Assembly: GCA_900542615.1 (NCBI GenBank) | Contig: UQOG01000130.1 | Location: 1-5,294, forward strand | DNA length: 5,294 bases | Origin: an uncultured Eubacteriales bacterium | Lineage (GTDB): Bacteria > Bacillota > Clostridia > Christensenellales > CAG-138 | Direction: 5' to 3' | Shown: positions 1 to 5,290 of the stretch, in pieces | Numbering within the stretch: the first letter of the stretch is position 1 | Layout: the number at the start of each line of letters is the position of its first letter | Translations under genes and position numbers: made by a program | The notes under the pieces: model-generated | What the model was told of the DNA's origin: nothing | The model's database searches: none | What the model saw: the letters and a program-made list of their open reading frames with translations, nothing else

Positions 1-184
1 GAGGCGGAAGCCCAGTGAGCAAGGGAGTTGAAGGATGCCGCCTTGGCGGCGACGCACAACGACCTTTGCGAACTGCGAAGCCGAGCGCCGCCAGTGGCGG
101 AAAAAGCGAGGCGGAAGCCCAGTGAGCAGGGGAGTTGAAGGATGCCGCCTTGGCGGCGACGCGCAACGACCTTTGCGAACTGCG
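1..184. repeat. 107-bp direct repeat, 1.7 copies, non-coding
   Basis: Positions 1-77 recur at 108-184 with only two mismatches (A22/G129 and A56/G163), giving a period of 107 bp. The second copy stops at the hairpin that follows arcC. Each copy carries a small perfect hairpin, GCCGCC-TT-GGCGGC (37-50 and 144-157). The spacer holds another, CCGCC-AGT-GGCGG (88-100). The period is not a multiple of three, so this is not a repeated protein domain. The first copy begins at the window edge, so the array may extend further left. It resembles the dyad-rich interspersed intergenic repeats of many gut Clostridia, but that is inference; no known family was recognised. Confidence 0.85.
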
Positions 185-210
185 GGGGGGCGGGTAGCCC
201 CCCCCCGCAG
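180..210 (-). terminator. G/C-run hairpin just after arcC
   Basis: CTGC plus seven G (180-190) pairs with seven C plus GCAG (200-210), an 11-bp stem with a 9-nt loop. It lies one base beyond the arcC stop codon on the minus strand. The sequence after the stem on that strand (TTCGCAAAGG) has no U-tract, so it is not a textbook intrinsic terminator. It may serve as a 3'-end stabiliser or a Rho-assisted or weak terminator. Confidence 0.5.
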
Positions 211-211
211 A

Positions 212-1150
212 TCACCGAATGGTGGTGCCCGCCCGGCCTGCCAAGGCTTCCACCGCCTTGTCCAGGGACGTAATGATGGCCGTCCGGCCCGGCTTGCTCT
301 CCACGAATTTTACCGCCGCCTCCATCTTGGGCAGCATGGACCCCGGCGCAAAATGCCCTTCCGCCATGTATGCCTTGGCCTCCGCCGGGCTGATCGCATC
401 CAGATCCTTCTGATCCGGCTTCTTGAAGTTGATGGATACCTTCTCCACCGCCGTCAGGATCACCAGGGCGTCCGCATCCAGGTCCTCCGCCAGCCGCTCG
501 CTGGCCAGGTCCTTGTCGATCACCGCCGCCGTGCCTTCCAGCTCTCCCTTCTCGTTCCGGATCACCGGGATCCCGCCGCCGCCCACCGTCACCGTGATGA
601 AGCCGTTATCCACCAGGCACTTTACCGCGTCCAGCTCCTCGATGGCCACCGGCATGGGGGAGGCTACCACCCGCCGCCAGCCCCGGCCTGCGTCCTCCTT
701 CATCACATAGCCCCGCTCCGCTGCCAGGGCCTTGGCCTCCTCCTCCTTGTAGAAGGGGCCGATGGGCTTGCTGGGGTTCTGGAACTTGGGATCGTTCTGG
801 TCCACCAGCACCTGGGTCACCAGGGTCACCACCTGCTTCTGGCTGCCCCGGGCCCGCAGCACCTTGGTGAGCCCCTGCTGGATATGGTAGCCGATATAGC
901 CCTGGCTCATGGCCCCGCAAACGTCAAAGGGCATGGCCGGGGTCACCGGTACCGCATATTCGTTTTGCAGCACGATGCGCCCCACCTGGGGGCCGTTGCC
1001 GTGGGCCACCACCACCTGGTACCCCTGCTGGATGATATCCGCAATGTACCGGGCGGTCTCCTCCACCACCTCCAGCTGGGCTTGGGCGGTGGCGGGCTTT
1101 CCTTCTGCCTGCAAGGCGTTGCCCCCTAGGGCGATCACGATCTTTTTCAC
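212..1150 (-). CDS. arcC: Carbamate kinase
   Basis: The 312-residue product has the usual full length of carbamate kinase (amino-acid kinase fold, cytoplasmic). The enzyme transfers the phosphate of carbamoyl phosphate to ADP, giving ATP, ammonia and CO2, normally as the energy-yielding last step of arginine, agmatine, allantoin or related ureide catabolism. Visible family motifs are ALGGNAL (residues 7-13), HGNGPQVG (50-57), TVGGGGIPVI (188-197), VIDKDLAS (210-217) and FAPGSMLPK (267-275). The start is GTG at 1150, chosen because an AAAAGGAGA ribosome binding site lies 7 nt upstream and MKKIVIALGGNAL is the canonical N-terminus. It lies 250 bp downstream of codB on the same strand. No arginine deiminase or ornithine carbamoyltransferase is beside it, so a ureide or nucleobase role is possible but unproven. 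The family call is very secure; the pathway is not. Confidence 0.97.
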   Translation of the reverse strand: MKKIVIALGGNALQAEGKPATAQAQLEVVEETARYIADIIQQGYQVVVAHGNGPQVGRIVLQNEYAVPVTPAMPFDVCGAMSQGYIGYHIQQGLTKVLRARGSQKQVVTLVTQVLVDQNDPKFQNPSKPIGPFYKEEEAKALAAERGYVMKEDAGRGWRRVVASPMPVAIEELDAVKCLVDNGFITVTVGGGGIPVIRNEKGELEGTAAVIDKDLASERLAEDLDADALVILTAVEKVSINFKKPDQKDLDAISPAEAKAYMAEGHFAPGSMLPKMEAAVKFVESKPGRTAIITSLDKAVEALAGRAGTTIR

Positions 1151-1157
1151 GGGTCTG

Positions 1158-1166
1158 TCTCCTTTT
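1158..1166 (-). promoter_or_regulatory. Ribosome binding site fixing the arcC GTG start
   Basis: The minus strand reads AAAAGGAGA here, ending 7 nt before the GTG at 1150-1148. No other in-frame start nearby has comparable spacing, and the GTG gives the standard carbamate kinase N-terminus. Confidence 0.8.
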
Positions 1167-1272
1167 CTTTTGCTTTGCTATGCCCATGGCGCCCCGGCCT
1201 TTGGCCTTGGCCGCTTGTTGCTGCATATATTGCATCATACTATGCGGCGAAAAGCTGGCTTATGCCATGGGT

Positions 1273-1293
1273 GCCCGCCAAAATACGGCGGGT
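1273..1293 (-). other. Hairpin in the codB-arcC gap (distal)
   Basis: CCCGCC (1274-1279) pairs with GGCGGG (1287-1292) around a 7-nt AT-rich loop, with a G-T wobble extending it by one. There is no U-tract on the minus strand. It follows the larger hairpin at 1298-1333 in the direction of codB-arcC transcription. The pair may modulate read-through or protect mRNA ends between the two genes. Confidence 0.45.
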
Positions 1294-1297
1294 ATGC

Positions 1298-1333
1298 TTG
1301 CGGCTTTGGCAACCAGGGTCGCCAAAGCCGCAA
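1298..1333 (-). terminator. Strong hairpin downstream of codB
   Basis: A perfect 13-bp stem, 1298-1310 with 1321-1333 (core GCGGCTTTGGC / GCCAAAGCCGC), encloses a 10-nt loop about 70 bp past the codB stop codon. On the minus strand the stem is followed by GCATACC rather than U residues. On the plus strand a T-run (1340-1344) lies 6 nt after it, but no plus-strand gene ends here. It could attenuate or process the transcript between codB and arcC; whether arcC is cotranscribed cannot be told from sequence alone. Confidence 0.5.
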
Positions 1334-1400
1334 AATCTCTTTTTGGAATGCCGGCCTGCATTGGACGGGCCAGCGTTGCGCCTTCTTACAAGCGAACGGA

Positions 1401-2642
1401 TTATGCTTTCGCCTTGTTGTATACCAGCTTGTCGCCCAGCACGTAGATCAGGCAGGCCACCACCATGGCGTTGATGGAGGTGATGCCCCAGGTGACGAAG
1501 TTGCCCACCAGAGCGCCGGCCACCACGCCGGCAATGGCGCCCCAGTTGACCGTGATCAGCTTATCGCCCTCGCCCTTATAGCGATCCTTATTCATGAAGT
1601 AATCCAGGGCAAGGATAGCGCCGATGGGCGGCAGGGTGGCATTGAGGAAGTTGAGCCAGCTTACGAAGTTGTTGTAGAGCCAAATGGCCGTAACCGTACC
1701 TACCACGCCGGCAATGAGCACCATGGGCCGCTTGCGGATCTTGGTGATGTTGGAGAGGCCCAGGCCGCTGGTGTACAGGGCGTTGTCGTTGGTGGTCCAG
1801 ATGTTGGCGCCCAACACGATCAGGGCGGGGATGGTGAGGCCCTGGGCGATCATCACGTAGAAGATATCCTCCTGGCCGGTGAGCGCGCCGCCCACAGCGC
1901 CGAAGCAGAACATCAGGGTGTTGCCGAGGAAGAACGCGATTACCGTGGTGATCACAGCGCTCATGTTATTCTTGGCAAAGCGGGTGAAGTTGGGGGTGGC
2001 GGTACCGCCGGATACAAAGGAGCCGATAACCAGGCCCACTGCGGTGAACAGGGTCATGCTGCCGGCGTTCTTGGCAAACATGGCTACCAGGCCGCCGCCT
2101 TCCGCCGTAGCGGTCACCATGGAGTAGATGCCCAGGATGGCGATCAGGGGCACGGAAACATAGCTGACCACCTCCAGGCCGGTGATGCCGAAATAGGCGG
2201 AGGACGTCATACACGCGCCTGCGATAATCACCAGGATCCAGGGATTGATGCCCAGCAGCTCCGCCGCGGGGATGGCGAACATGGCCACGCCCACGCCGAA
2301 CCAGCCGATCTGGGTAAAGGAGATAAGGGCGCTGGCCAGGAAAGAACCCTTGCTGCCGAAGGAACGCTGTGCCAGCAGGTCAAAGGACATGCCCGTGTCG
2401 CATCCAATGTAGCCCAGGATACCGGTATATGCCCCCAGGATGATGCCGCCGATGATGACCGCCCATACGAAGCCGGAGAAATCCAATCCGTTGGCCATCT
2501 TGGCGCCGACGCTCATGCTTGCGGAGAAGAACGTAAACCCAAGCATGATCACAAACATTGCAAGGAAATTCTTTCTTGATGTTTTTGGTACGGGTTCCAA
2601 GGAATAATCCACATCAACATGTTGCGTTTTTTCTTTAGCCAT
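1401..2642 (-). CDS. codB: Cytosine permease-type NCS1 transporter
   Basis: The 413-residue membrane protein closely matches the recalled E. coli cytosine permease CodB (about 419 residues) along its length. GWFGVGVAMFAIP (113-125) and NIWTTNDNALY (280-290) appear identical to CodB, and the N-terminal LGFTFFSASM and later WLYNNFV segments also correspond. About twelve hydrophobic segments are visible from residue 26 to the C-terminus, as expected for the NCS1 (nucleobase:cation symporter-1) family. It should import cytosine or a closely related base by cation symport across the cytoplasmic membrane. NCS1 members also carry allantoin, hydantoins, uracil or thiamine precursors, so the exact substrate is less certain than the family. 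The ATG start at 2642 has AGGAGGT 11 nt upstream. A strong divergent promoter lies about 107 nt before the start codon, and no cytosine deaminase is present in the window. Confidence 0.93.
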   Translation of the reverse strand: MAKEKTQHVDVDYSLEPVPKTSRKNFLAMFVIMLGFTFFSASMSVGAKMANGLDFSGFVWAVIIGGIILGAYTGILGYIGCDTGMSFDLLAQRSFGSKGSFLASALISFTQIGWFGVGVAMFAIPAAELLGINPWILVIIAGACMTSSAYFGITGLEVVSYVSVPLIAILGIYSMVTATAEGGGLVAMFAKNAGSMTLFTAVGLVIGSFVSGGTATPNFTRFAKNNMSAVITTVIAFFLGNTLMFCFGAVGGALTGQEDIFYVMIAQGLTIPALIVLGANIWTTNDNALYTSGLGLSNITKIRKRPMVLIAGVVGTVTAIWLYNNFVSWLNFLNATLPPIGAILALDYFMNKDRYKGEGDKLITVNWGAIAGVVAGALVGNFVTWGITSINAMVVACLIYVLGDKLVYNKAKA

Positions 2643-2653
2643 GTGCTGCCTAG

Positions 2654-2660
2654 ACCTCCT
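2654..2660 (-). promoter_or_regulatory. Ribosome binding site of codB
   Basis: The minus strand reads AGGAGGT, seven matching bases to the 16S anti-Shine-Dalgarno, 11 nt before the ATG at 2642. The spacing is slightly long but supports this start, which gives an N-terminus like that of CodB proteins. Confidence 0.75.
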
Positions 2661-2730
2661 GTTATGAAATAGAATAAGATGAAAAGAGTGAAGGGAATAG
2701 AAGTGCGCGATACATTGCCGGCAGACAGGA

Positions 2731-2744
2731 TAAAACCGGTTACA
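2731..2744. promoter_or_regulatory. Candidate LacI-type operator at the codB transcription start
   Basis: TAAAACCGGTTACA has a perfect AACCGGTT core with central CpG and 5 of 7 matching positions per half-site. LacI-family dimers usually bind such central-CpG pseudo-palindromes, with the hinge-helix leucine wedging at the CpG. It lies roughly +7 to +20 from the predicted codB start site, a classic repression position. The protein-site pairing is inferred. Confidence 0.45.
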
Positions 2745-2756
2745 TCATTTTCTTAT

Positions 2757-2786
2757 ACTATATCGGATGCATACCCCCTTTGTCAA
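2757..2786 (-). promoter_or_regulatory. Sigma-A type promoter for codB
   Basis: On the minus strand a perfect TTGACA (-35, plus coordinates 2781-2786) is followed after 18 bp by TATAGT (-10, 2757-2762, 5 of 6 matches). The predicted start is near 2750, giving a leader of about 107 nt before codB. Confidence 0.75.
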
Positions 2787-2913
2787 CCGCCCCGGGCGAG
2801 TTTTTTCCCGCCCGTGCATTTATGCCCTGCCTTTCCTGCACATGCAGCGCATAATTCTTCAATTGAATTTGCGGTTTGCTGCATTTTTCTATGTTCCTTG
2901 CATTTTGCATGAA

Positions 2914-2927
2914 TGAAACCGTTTACG
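2914..2927. promoter_or_regulatory. cre-like / LacI-type operator upstream of the regulator gene
   Basis: TGAAACCGTTTACG matches 13 of 14 positions of the loose CcpA cre consensus TGNAANCGNWNWCA and contains AAAC-C-GTTT. It ends 18 bp upstream of the -35 box of the regulator promoter and about 165 bp upstream of the codB start site. It could be a catabolite control (CcpA) site or a second operator for the adjacent LacI-family protein; sequence alone cannot separate these. Confidence 0.4.
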
Positions 2928-2945
2928 CGCAAACATCCCTGCTTA

Positions 2946-2974
2946 TTGTCTTGTTTCCCTGTCCATGCTATACT
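2946..2974 (+). promoter_or_regulatory. Extended -10 promoter for the LacI-family gene
   Basis: TTGTCT (-35, 2946-2951, 4 of 6) is followed after 17 bp by TATACT (-10, 2969-2974, 5 of 6). The -10 is preceded by TGC, forming an extended -10. The predicted start is near 2981, leaving an 81-nt leader before the GTG start codon. Confidence 0.65.
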
Positions 2975-3049
2975 ATATGCAAGGTAGCGCGTCCTTTGCC
3001 CGCCGTTCCTTCTGGTCTTGGTTTCGGTTCCTTTTTTATTCTTTATTTT

Positions 3050-3057
3050 GGCGGTGA
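3050..3057 (+). promoter_or_regulatory. Ribosome binding site deciding the GTG start of the regulator
   Basis: GGCGGTGA matches the extended anti-Shine-Dalgarno target GGAGGTGA at 7 of 8 positions and ends 4 nt before GTG at 3062. The ATG at 3058 is out of frame with the regulator. Confidence 0.7.
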
Positions 3058-3061
3058 ATGT

Positions 3062-4084
3062 GTGAATATCAAAGAAATAGCCCAACTTGCCGGCGTTTCC
3101 GTGGCCACCATTTCCCGGGTGCTCAACCACCCGGAGCAGGTGCTGCCGGAAACCCGGGAGCGGGTGTTGGCCATCATGGAGGCCAACGACTATACCCCCA
3201 ACTGGTTTGCCCGGGGGCTGAACCTGGGGCGAACCAATACCATTGCCCTGCTTTTGCCAAACATCCAAAGCTGCCTTTACCAGCGCATCTTTTCCGGGGT
3301 GGAAACCGTGGCCCGAAGCAAGCAATACGTGGTGCTTTCCTGCCATACCCATGGGGATCCTGCCCTGGAGTGCGATTATTTAAAAACCGCACAGACCCGG
3401 CGCATCGACGGGGTGATCCTGGTGGCCACCGCCTTGGATGAAGAGCGGCTTCAGCCCTTCCTGCACGCCCGGGTCCCCTGCGTGCACGTGGGCCGCACCC
3501 CCATCCGCGCCCTGGAAAGCCAGTGTTATCTGGATTTTGAAGAGGGCGCCTATCGCCTTACCCAGCATATGCTGGAGCTGGGGCACAAGCACGTAGGCCT
3601 GCTGCTGGACGATGCCCCCAGCATGGAAGCCCAGCAGGTGCAAGCGGGCTGCGACCAGGCCCTGCAGGAAGCCGGCTGCGCCCCTGCCACCGTCTGCCTG
3701 GGGGAAAACAGCATTCAGGGCGGATACCTGGCCGCGCAAAAGCTGTTTCGCGGCGGCCATCCCCCTTCCGCGCTGATCACCTTTAGCAGCGAGCAGGCCT
3801 TTGGCGTTTTAAAGGCCGCCCAGGACGCCGACCTGGCCATTCCCCAGCAGATGGCCCTGGCCTGCACCACGGATTCCCCCATGTGTTCCATCGTCTCCCC
3901 TGCGCTCACCTGCGTAGAGCATCCGGCAGCCCGCCTGGGCATGGCTGCCGCCCGTATGTTGTTTGATAGCATCGAAAATGAAGAATTCGGCTTGGGTATC
4001 CCCCAGAAGATGATTCTGCAGCCCCAGCTGAAGATCCGCCGTTCCTGCGGCAATAGCAAACGAATTTACGAGCTGTTCGACTAG
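3062..4084 (+). CDS. LacI/GalR-family transcriptional regulator
   Basis: The 340-residue protein has the normal LacI-family length. Residues 1-48 form the DNA-binding helix-turn-helix (NIKEIAQLAGVSVATISRVLN, residues 2-22, is nearly the family consensus). The hinge helix follows, with YTPNWFARGL (44-53); Leu53 corresponds to the minor-groove-inserting leucine. Residue 60 onward is the periplasmic-binding-protein-like effector domain, starting TIALLLPNI. The GTG start is chosen from the ribosome binding site and the exact family N-terminus; an upstream in-frame ATG at 2876 would add 62 residues translated from promoter DNA and is unlikely. Helix-turn-helix and hinge are conserved, but the effector domain is divergent: the frequent Asn-Asp before the AxG helix reads Ser-Ser in TFSSEQAFGVL. 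The ligand is unknown; a nucleobase or its breakdown product is plausible from the neighbours. It probably controls its own operon and the divergent codB-arcC arm. Confidence 0.94.
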   Translation: MNIKEIAQLAGVSVATISRVLNHPEQVLPETRERVLAIMEANDYTPNWFARGLNLGRTNTIALLLPNIQSCLYQRIFSGVETVARSKQYVVLSCHTHGDPALECDYLKTAQTRRIDGVILVATALDEERLQPFLHARVPCVHVGRTPIRALESQCYLDFEEGAYRLTQHMLELGHKHVGLLLDDAPSMEAQQVQAGCDQALQEAGCAPATVCLGENSIQGGYLAAQKLFRGGHPPSALITFSSEQAFGVLKAAQDADLAIPQQMALACTTDSPMCSIVSPALTCVEHPAARLGMAAARMLFDSIENEEFGLGIPQKMILQPQLKIRRSCGNSKRIYELFD

Positions 4085-4103
4085 CTGTGAAAAGGAGAGT
4101 ATC

Positions 4104-5219
4104 ATGTCCAAGTCCACCCAGCTGATGGGGCTTTCCCTAAAGAATCCCATTTTGGTGGCCGCGGGTCCCTGGGCCAGGGACGGCGCCTCCCTCCAACGCT
4201 GTATCGACGCCGGGGCTGCGGCGGTGATTACCGAGACCCTTACCCTGGAAGCCCACCGCAACATCTGCCCCCGGATCTATCTGGAAGGCCAGAGTATGCT
4301 CAATACCAAGCTGTATTCCGATCTGCAGCTGGAGCAGTGGGAAGCGGAAATGGAGCAGCTGCAAAAAAAGGACTGCAAGCTCATCTTCAGCATCTGGGCC
4401 TCCACCCCCTCGGAGCTGGCCTATTTGGCCGCCCGGGCGGAACGGCTGGGAGCGGATGCCCTGGAGATCAGCATTTCCGCCCCTGTGGGCGCCCGAAACC
4501 AACGGCTGCGCACCCGCCCCGAAAACTGCCACGCGCTGATCCAGGCCGCCGTGCAGGCCGCGGACATCCCGGTCATGGTGAAGCTCTCCTATGAAGCGGC
4601 CCAATACTCCGATTACCTGCGGGCGGTGGAGGACGCCGGCGCCAACGCCCTCAGCGCCATCGACGCCATCAAGGGCCTCAACGGCATCGACCTGGAACGG
4701 GGCCAAGCCCGTATGCCCTCCTATGGAGGCTACACCGGCTTGCCCATCCATCCCATCTCCCTGGCCACCACCGCCACCCTCCTGCAATGCACCCGAATGG
4801 AGGTTTGCAGCATCGGCGGCATCTTCAGCGGCGAAGGCGCCCTGGAATTTCTCATGCTGGGCGCCCACGCGGTGCAGCTGGCCTCTGTGATCCAGCAGCA
4901 GGGCTATGACGCCATCACCCGGATCATCGGCGAGGTGGAATCCTGGATGGACGCCCATGGCTATGCCACCGTGGAGCAGCTGCGGGGCGTCGCCCTTTCC
5001 TCCCTCTACACCTTCGAGGACCTGAACCCCCGGCCCCTGGCTGCCCGGCTCCTATCCCCCTGCGATGGCCTGGGCTGCGGCCTGTGCGCCCAGGGCTGCC
5101 TGTACCAGGCGGTCACCATGGGGCCGGATGGCATCCAGATCGACTCGGACGTATGCTCCGGCTGCGGCCTGTGCGTGCAGCGCTGCCCCTCCGAGCGGAT
5201 CTTCCTGGATTGGAAGTGA
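4104..5219 (+). CDS. DHOD/PreA-fold flavoprotein with C-terminal two-cluster ferredoxin domain
   Basis: This is a 371-residue protein of the dihydroorotate/dihydropyrimidine dehydrogenase superfamily. Residues 8 to about 300 form the FMN TIM barrel: NPILVAAGP (14-22), GADALEISISAPVG (116-129), MVKLS (158-162), GGYTGLPIHPISL (208-220) and SIGGIFSGEGALEFLMLGAHAVQLAS (236-261, a phosphate-binding region). Residues 320-361 carry eight cysteines for two [4Fe-4S] clusters: C320, C325, C328, C332 and C351, C354, C357, C361-Pro. The layout resembles PreA, the FMN/Fe-S half of NAD-dependent dihydropyrimidine dehydrogenase (about 410 residues), but is shorter. Active-site residues differ: the usual Asn-x-Ser-Cys-Pro reads SISAP (123-127), the Lys of TKT reads Glu44, and the Asn of INTVKG reads Asp187. 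The substrate is therefore uncertain and PyrD or PreA should not be assigned. An AAAGGAGA site (4091-4098) precedes the ATG. The 19-bp gap to the regulator indicates an operon. Confidence 0.9.
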   Translation: MSKSTQLMGLSLKNPILVAAGPWARDGASLQRCIDAGAAAVITETLTLEAHRNICPRIYLEGQSMLNTKLYSDLQLEQWEAEMEQLQKKDCKLIFSIWASTPSELAYLAARAERLGADALEISISAPVGARNQRLRTRPENCHALIQAAVQAADIPVMVKLSYEAAQYSDYLRAVEDAGANALSAIDAIKGLNGIDLERGQARMPSYGGYTGLPIHPISLATTATLLQCTRMEVCSIGGIFSGEGALEFLMLGAHAVQLASVIQQQGYDAITRIIGEVESWMDAHGYATVEQLRGVALSSLYTFEDLNPRPLAARLLSPCDGLGCGLCAQGCLYQAVTMGPDGIQIDSDVCSGCGLCVQRCPSERIFLDWK

Positions 5220-5220
5220 T

Positions 5221-5238
5221 CCCTGCGGCCCTGCAGGG
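5221..5238 (+). other. Small hairpin right after the flavoprotein gene
   Basis: CCCTGC (5221-5226) pairs with GCAGGG (5233-5238) around a 6-nt loop, starting one base after the stop codon. A G-rich run follows. There is no U-tract, and it may be part of a compound terminator with the larger hairpin at 5249-5290. Confidence 0.4.
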
Positions 5239-5248
5239 GGGCGGCGGC

Positions 5249-5290
5249 GTTTGGCGGCCGGGGGGCCGCAGGCCCCCCGGCCAGCCAAAC
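5249..5290 (+). terminator. Very strong two-part hairpin closing the regulator-flavoprotein operon
   Basis: An inner perfect 12-bp stem, GGCCGGGGGGCC (5256-5267) with GGCCCCCCGGCC (5271-5282), has a 3-nt loop. An outer 7-bp stem, GTTTGGC (5249-5255) with GCCAAAC (5284-5290), stacks on it with one bulged A (5283). The 19-bp structure begins 30 bp past the stop codon. Any U-tract would lie beyond the window, so termination is likely but not proven. Confidence 0.6.

Larger units (their letters stand above)
2643..3061. promoter_or_regulatory. Divergent control region between codB and the LacI-family gene
   Basis: This 419-bp stretch has no gene. It is clearly more AT-rich than the flanking coding DNA. 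It contains the codB leader (about 107 nt), a codB promoter, two LacI-type pseudo-palindromes, an extended -10 promoter for the regulator and an 81-nt regulator leader. Perfect short palindromes TGCCGGCA (2716-2723) and TTCAATTGAA (2858-2867) are also present, without assigned function. I see no recognisable riboswitch fold in either leader. Confidence 0.8.

Noticed and set aside
1..184. CRISPR array
   Set aside because: The repeat unit is 107 bp with fewer than two copies and no unique spacers of regular length, so it is not CRISPR-like.
35..1129. Long plus-strand open frame of 364 codons opposite arcC
   Set aside because: It is antisense to a clear carbamate kinase gene, begins inside the repeat, has low-complexity His/Gly/Leu-rich content and no recognisable domain. 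It reflects codon bias of the GC-rich minus-strand gene.
924..1238. Minus-strand small frame beginning MMQYMQQQAAKAKGRG across the arcC start
   Set aside because: There is no ribosome binding site before its ATG, it overlaps arcC out of frame and its sequence is low complexity.
1234..1262. Possible arcC promoter: TATGAT (-10) on the minus strand
   Set aside because: No acceptable -35 hexamer lies 16-18 bp upstream (it reads TAAGCC) and there is no TG extension, so it is too weak to annotate. A separate arcC promoter remains possible.
909..2579. Plus-strand open frame of 556 codons opposite codB and part of arcC
   Set aside because: It is antisense to the codB transporter and its His/Gly/Asp/Ala-rich sequence is typical of the complement of a membrane-protein gene. 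No ribosome binding site or family motif was seen.
2643..2750. Riboswitch in the codB leader
   Set aside because: About 107 nt of leader is long enough, but I see no conserved core of purine, preQ1, TPP or similar riboswitches. The palindromes there fit operator-type sites better.
2876..3061. 62-residue N-terminal extension of the LacI-family protein from the ATG at 2876
   Set aside because: It would precede and cross the predicted promoter and translate AT-rich intergenic DNA. The GTG at 3062 has a ribosome binding site and gives the exact family N-terminus.
3058..3441. 127-codon plus-strand frame starting with ATG at 3058
   Set aside because: It is out of frame with the LacI-family gene and has no family features. 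Its start lies in the same leader only by chance.
4137..4958. Minus-strand open frame of 273 codons opposite the flavoprotein gene
   Set aside because: It is a mirror of GC-rich coding DNA with Gly/His/Val-rich composition and no motif; the plus-strand frame has clear family motifs.
4104..5219. Naming the flavoprotein pyrD or preA
   Set aside because: The fold fits, but the catalytic Cys/Ser and several conserved substrate- and FMN-contacting residues are replaced. The length is shorter than PreA, and the context is catabolic rather than pyrimidine biosynthesis.
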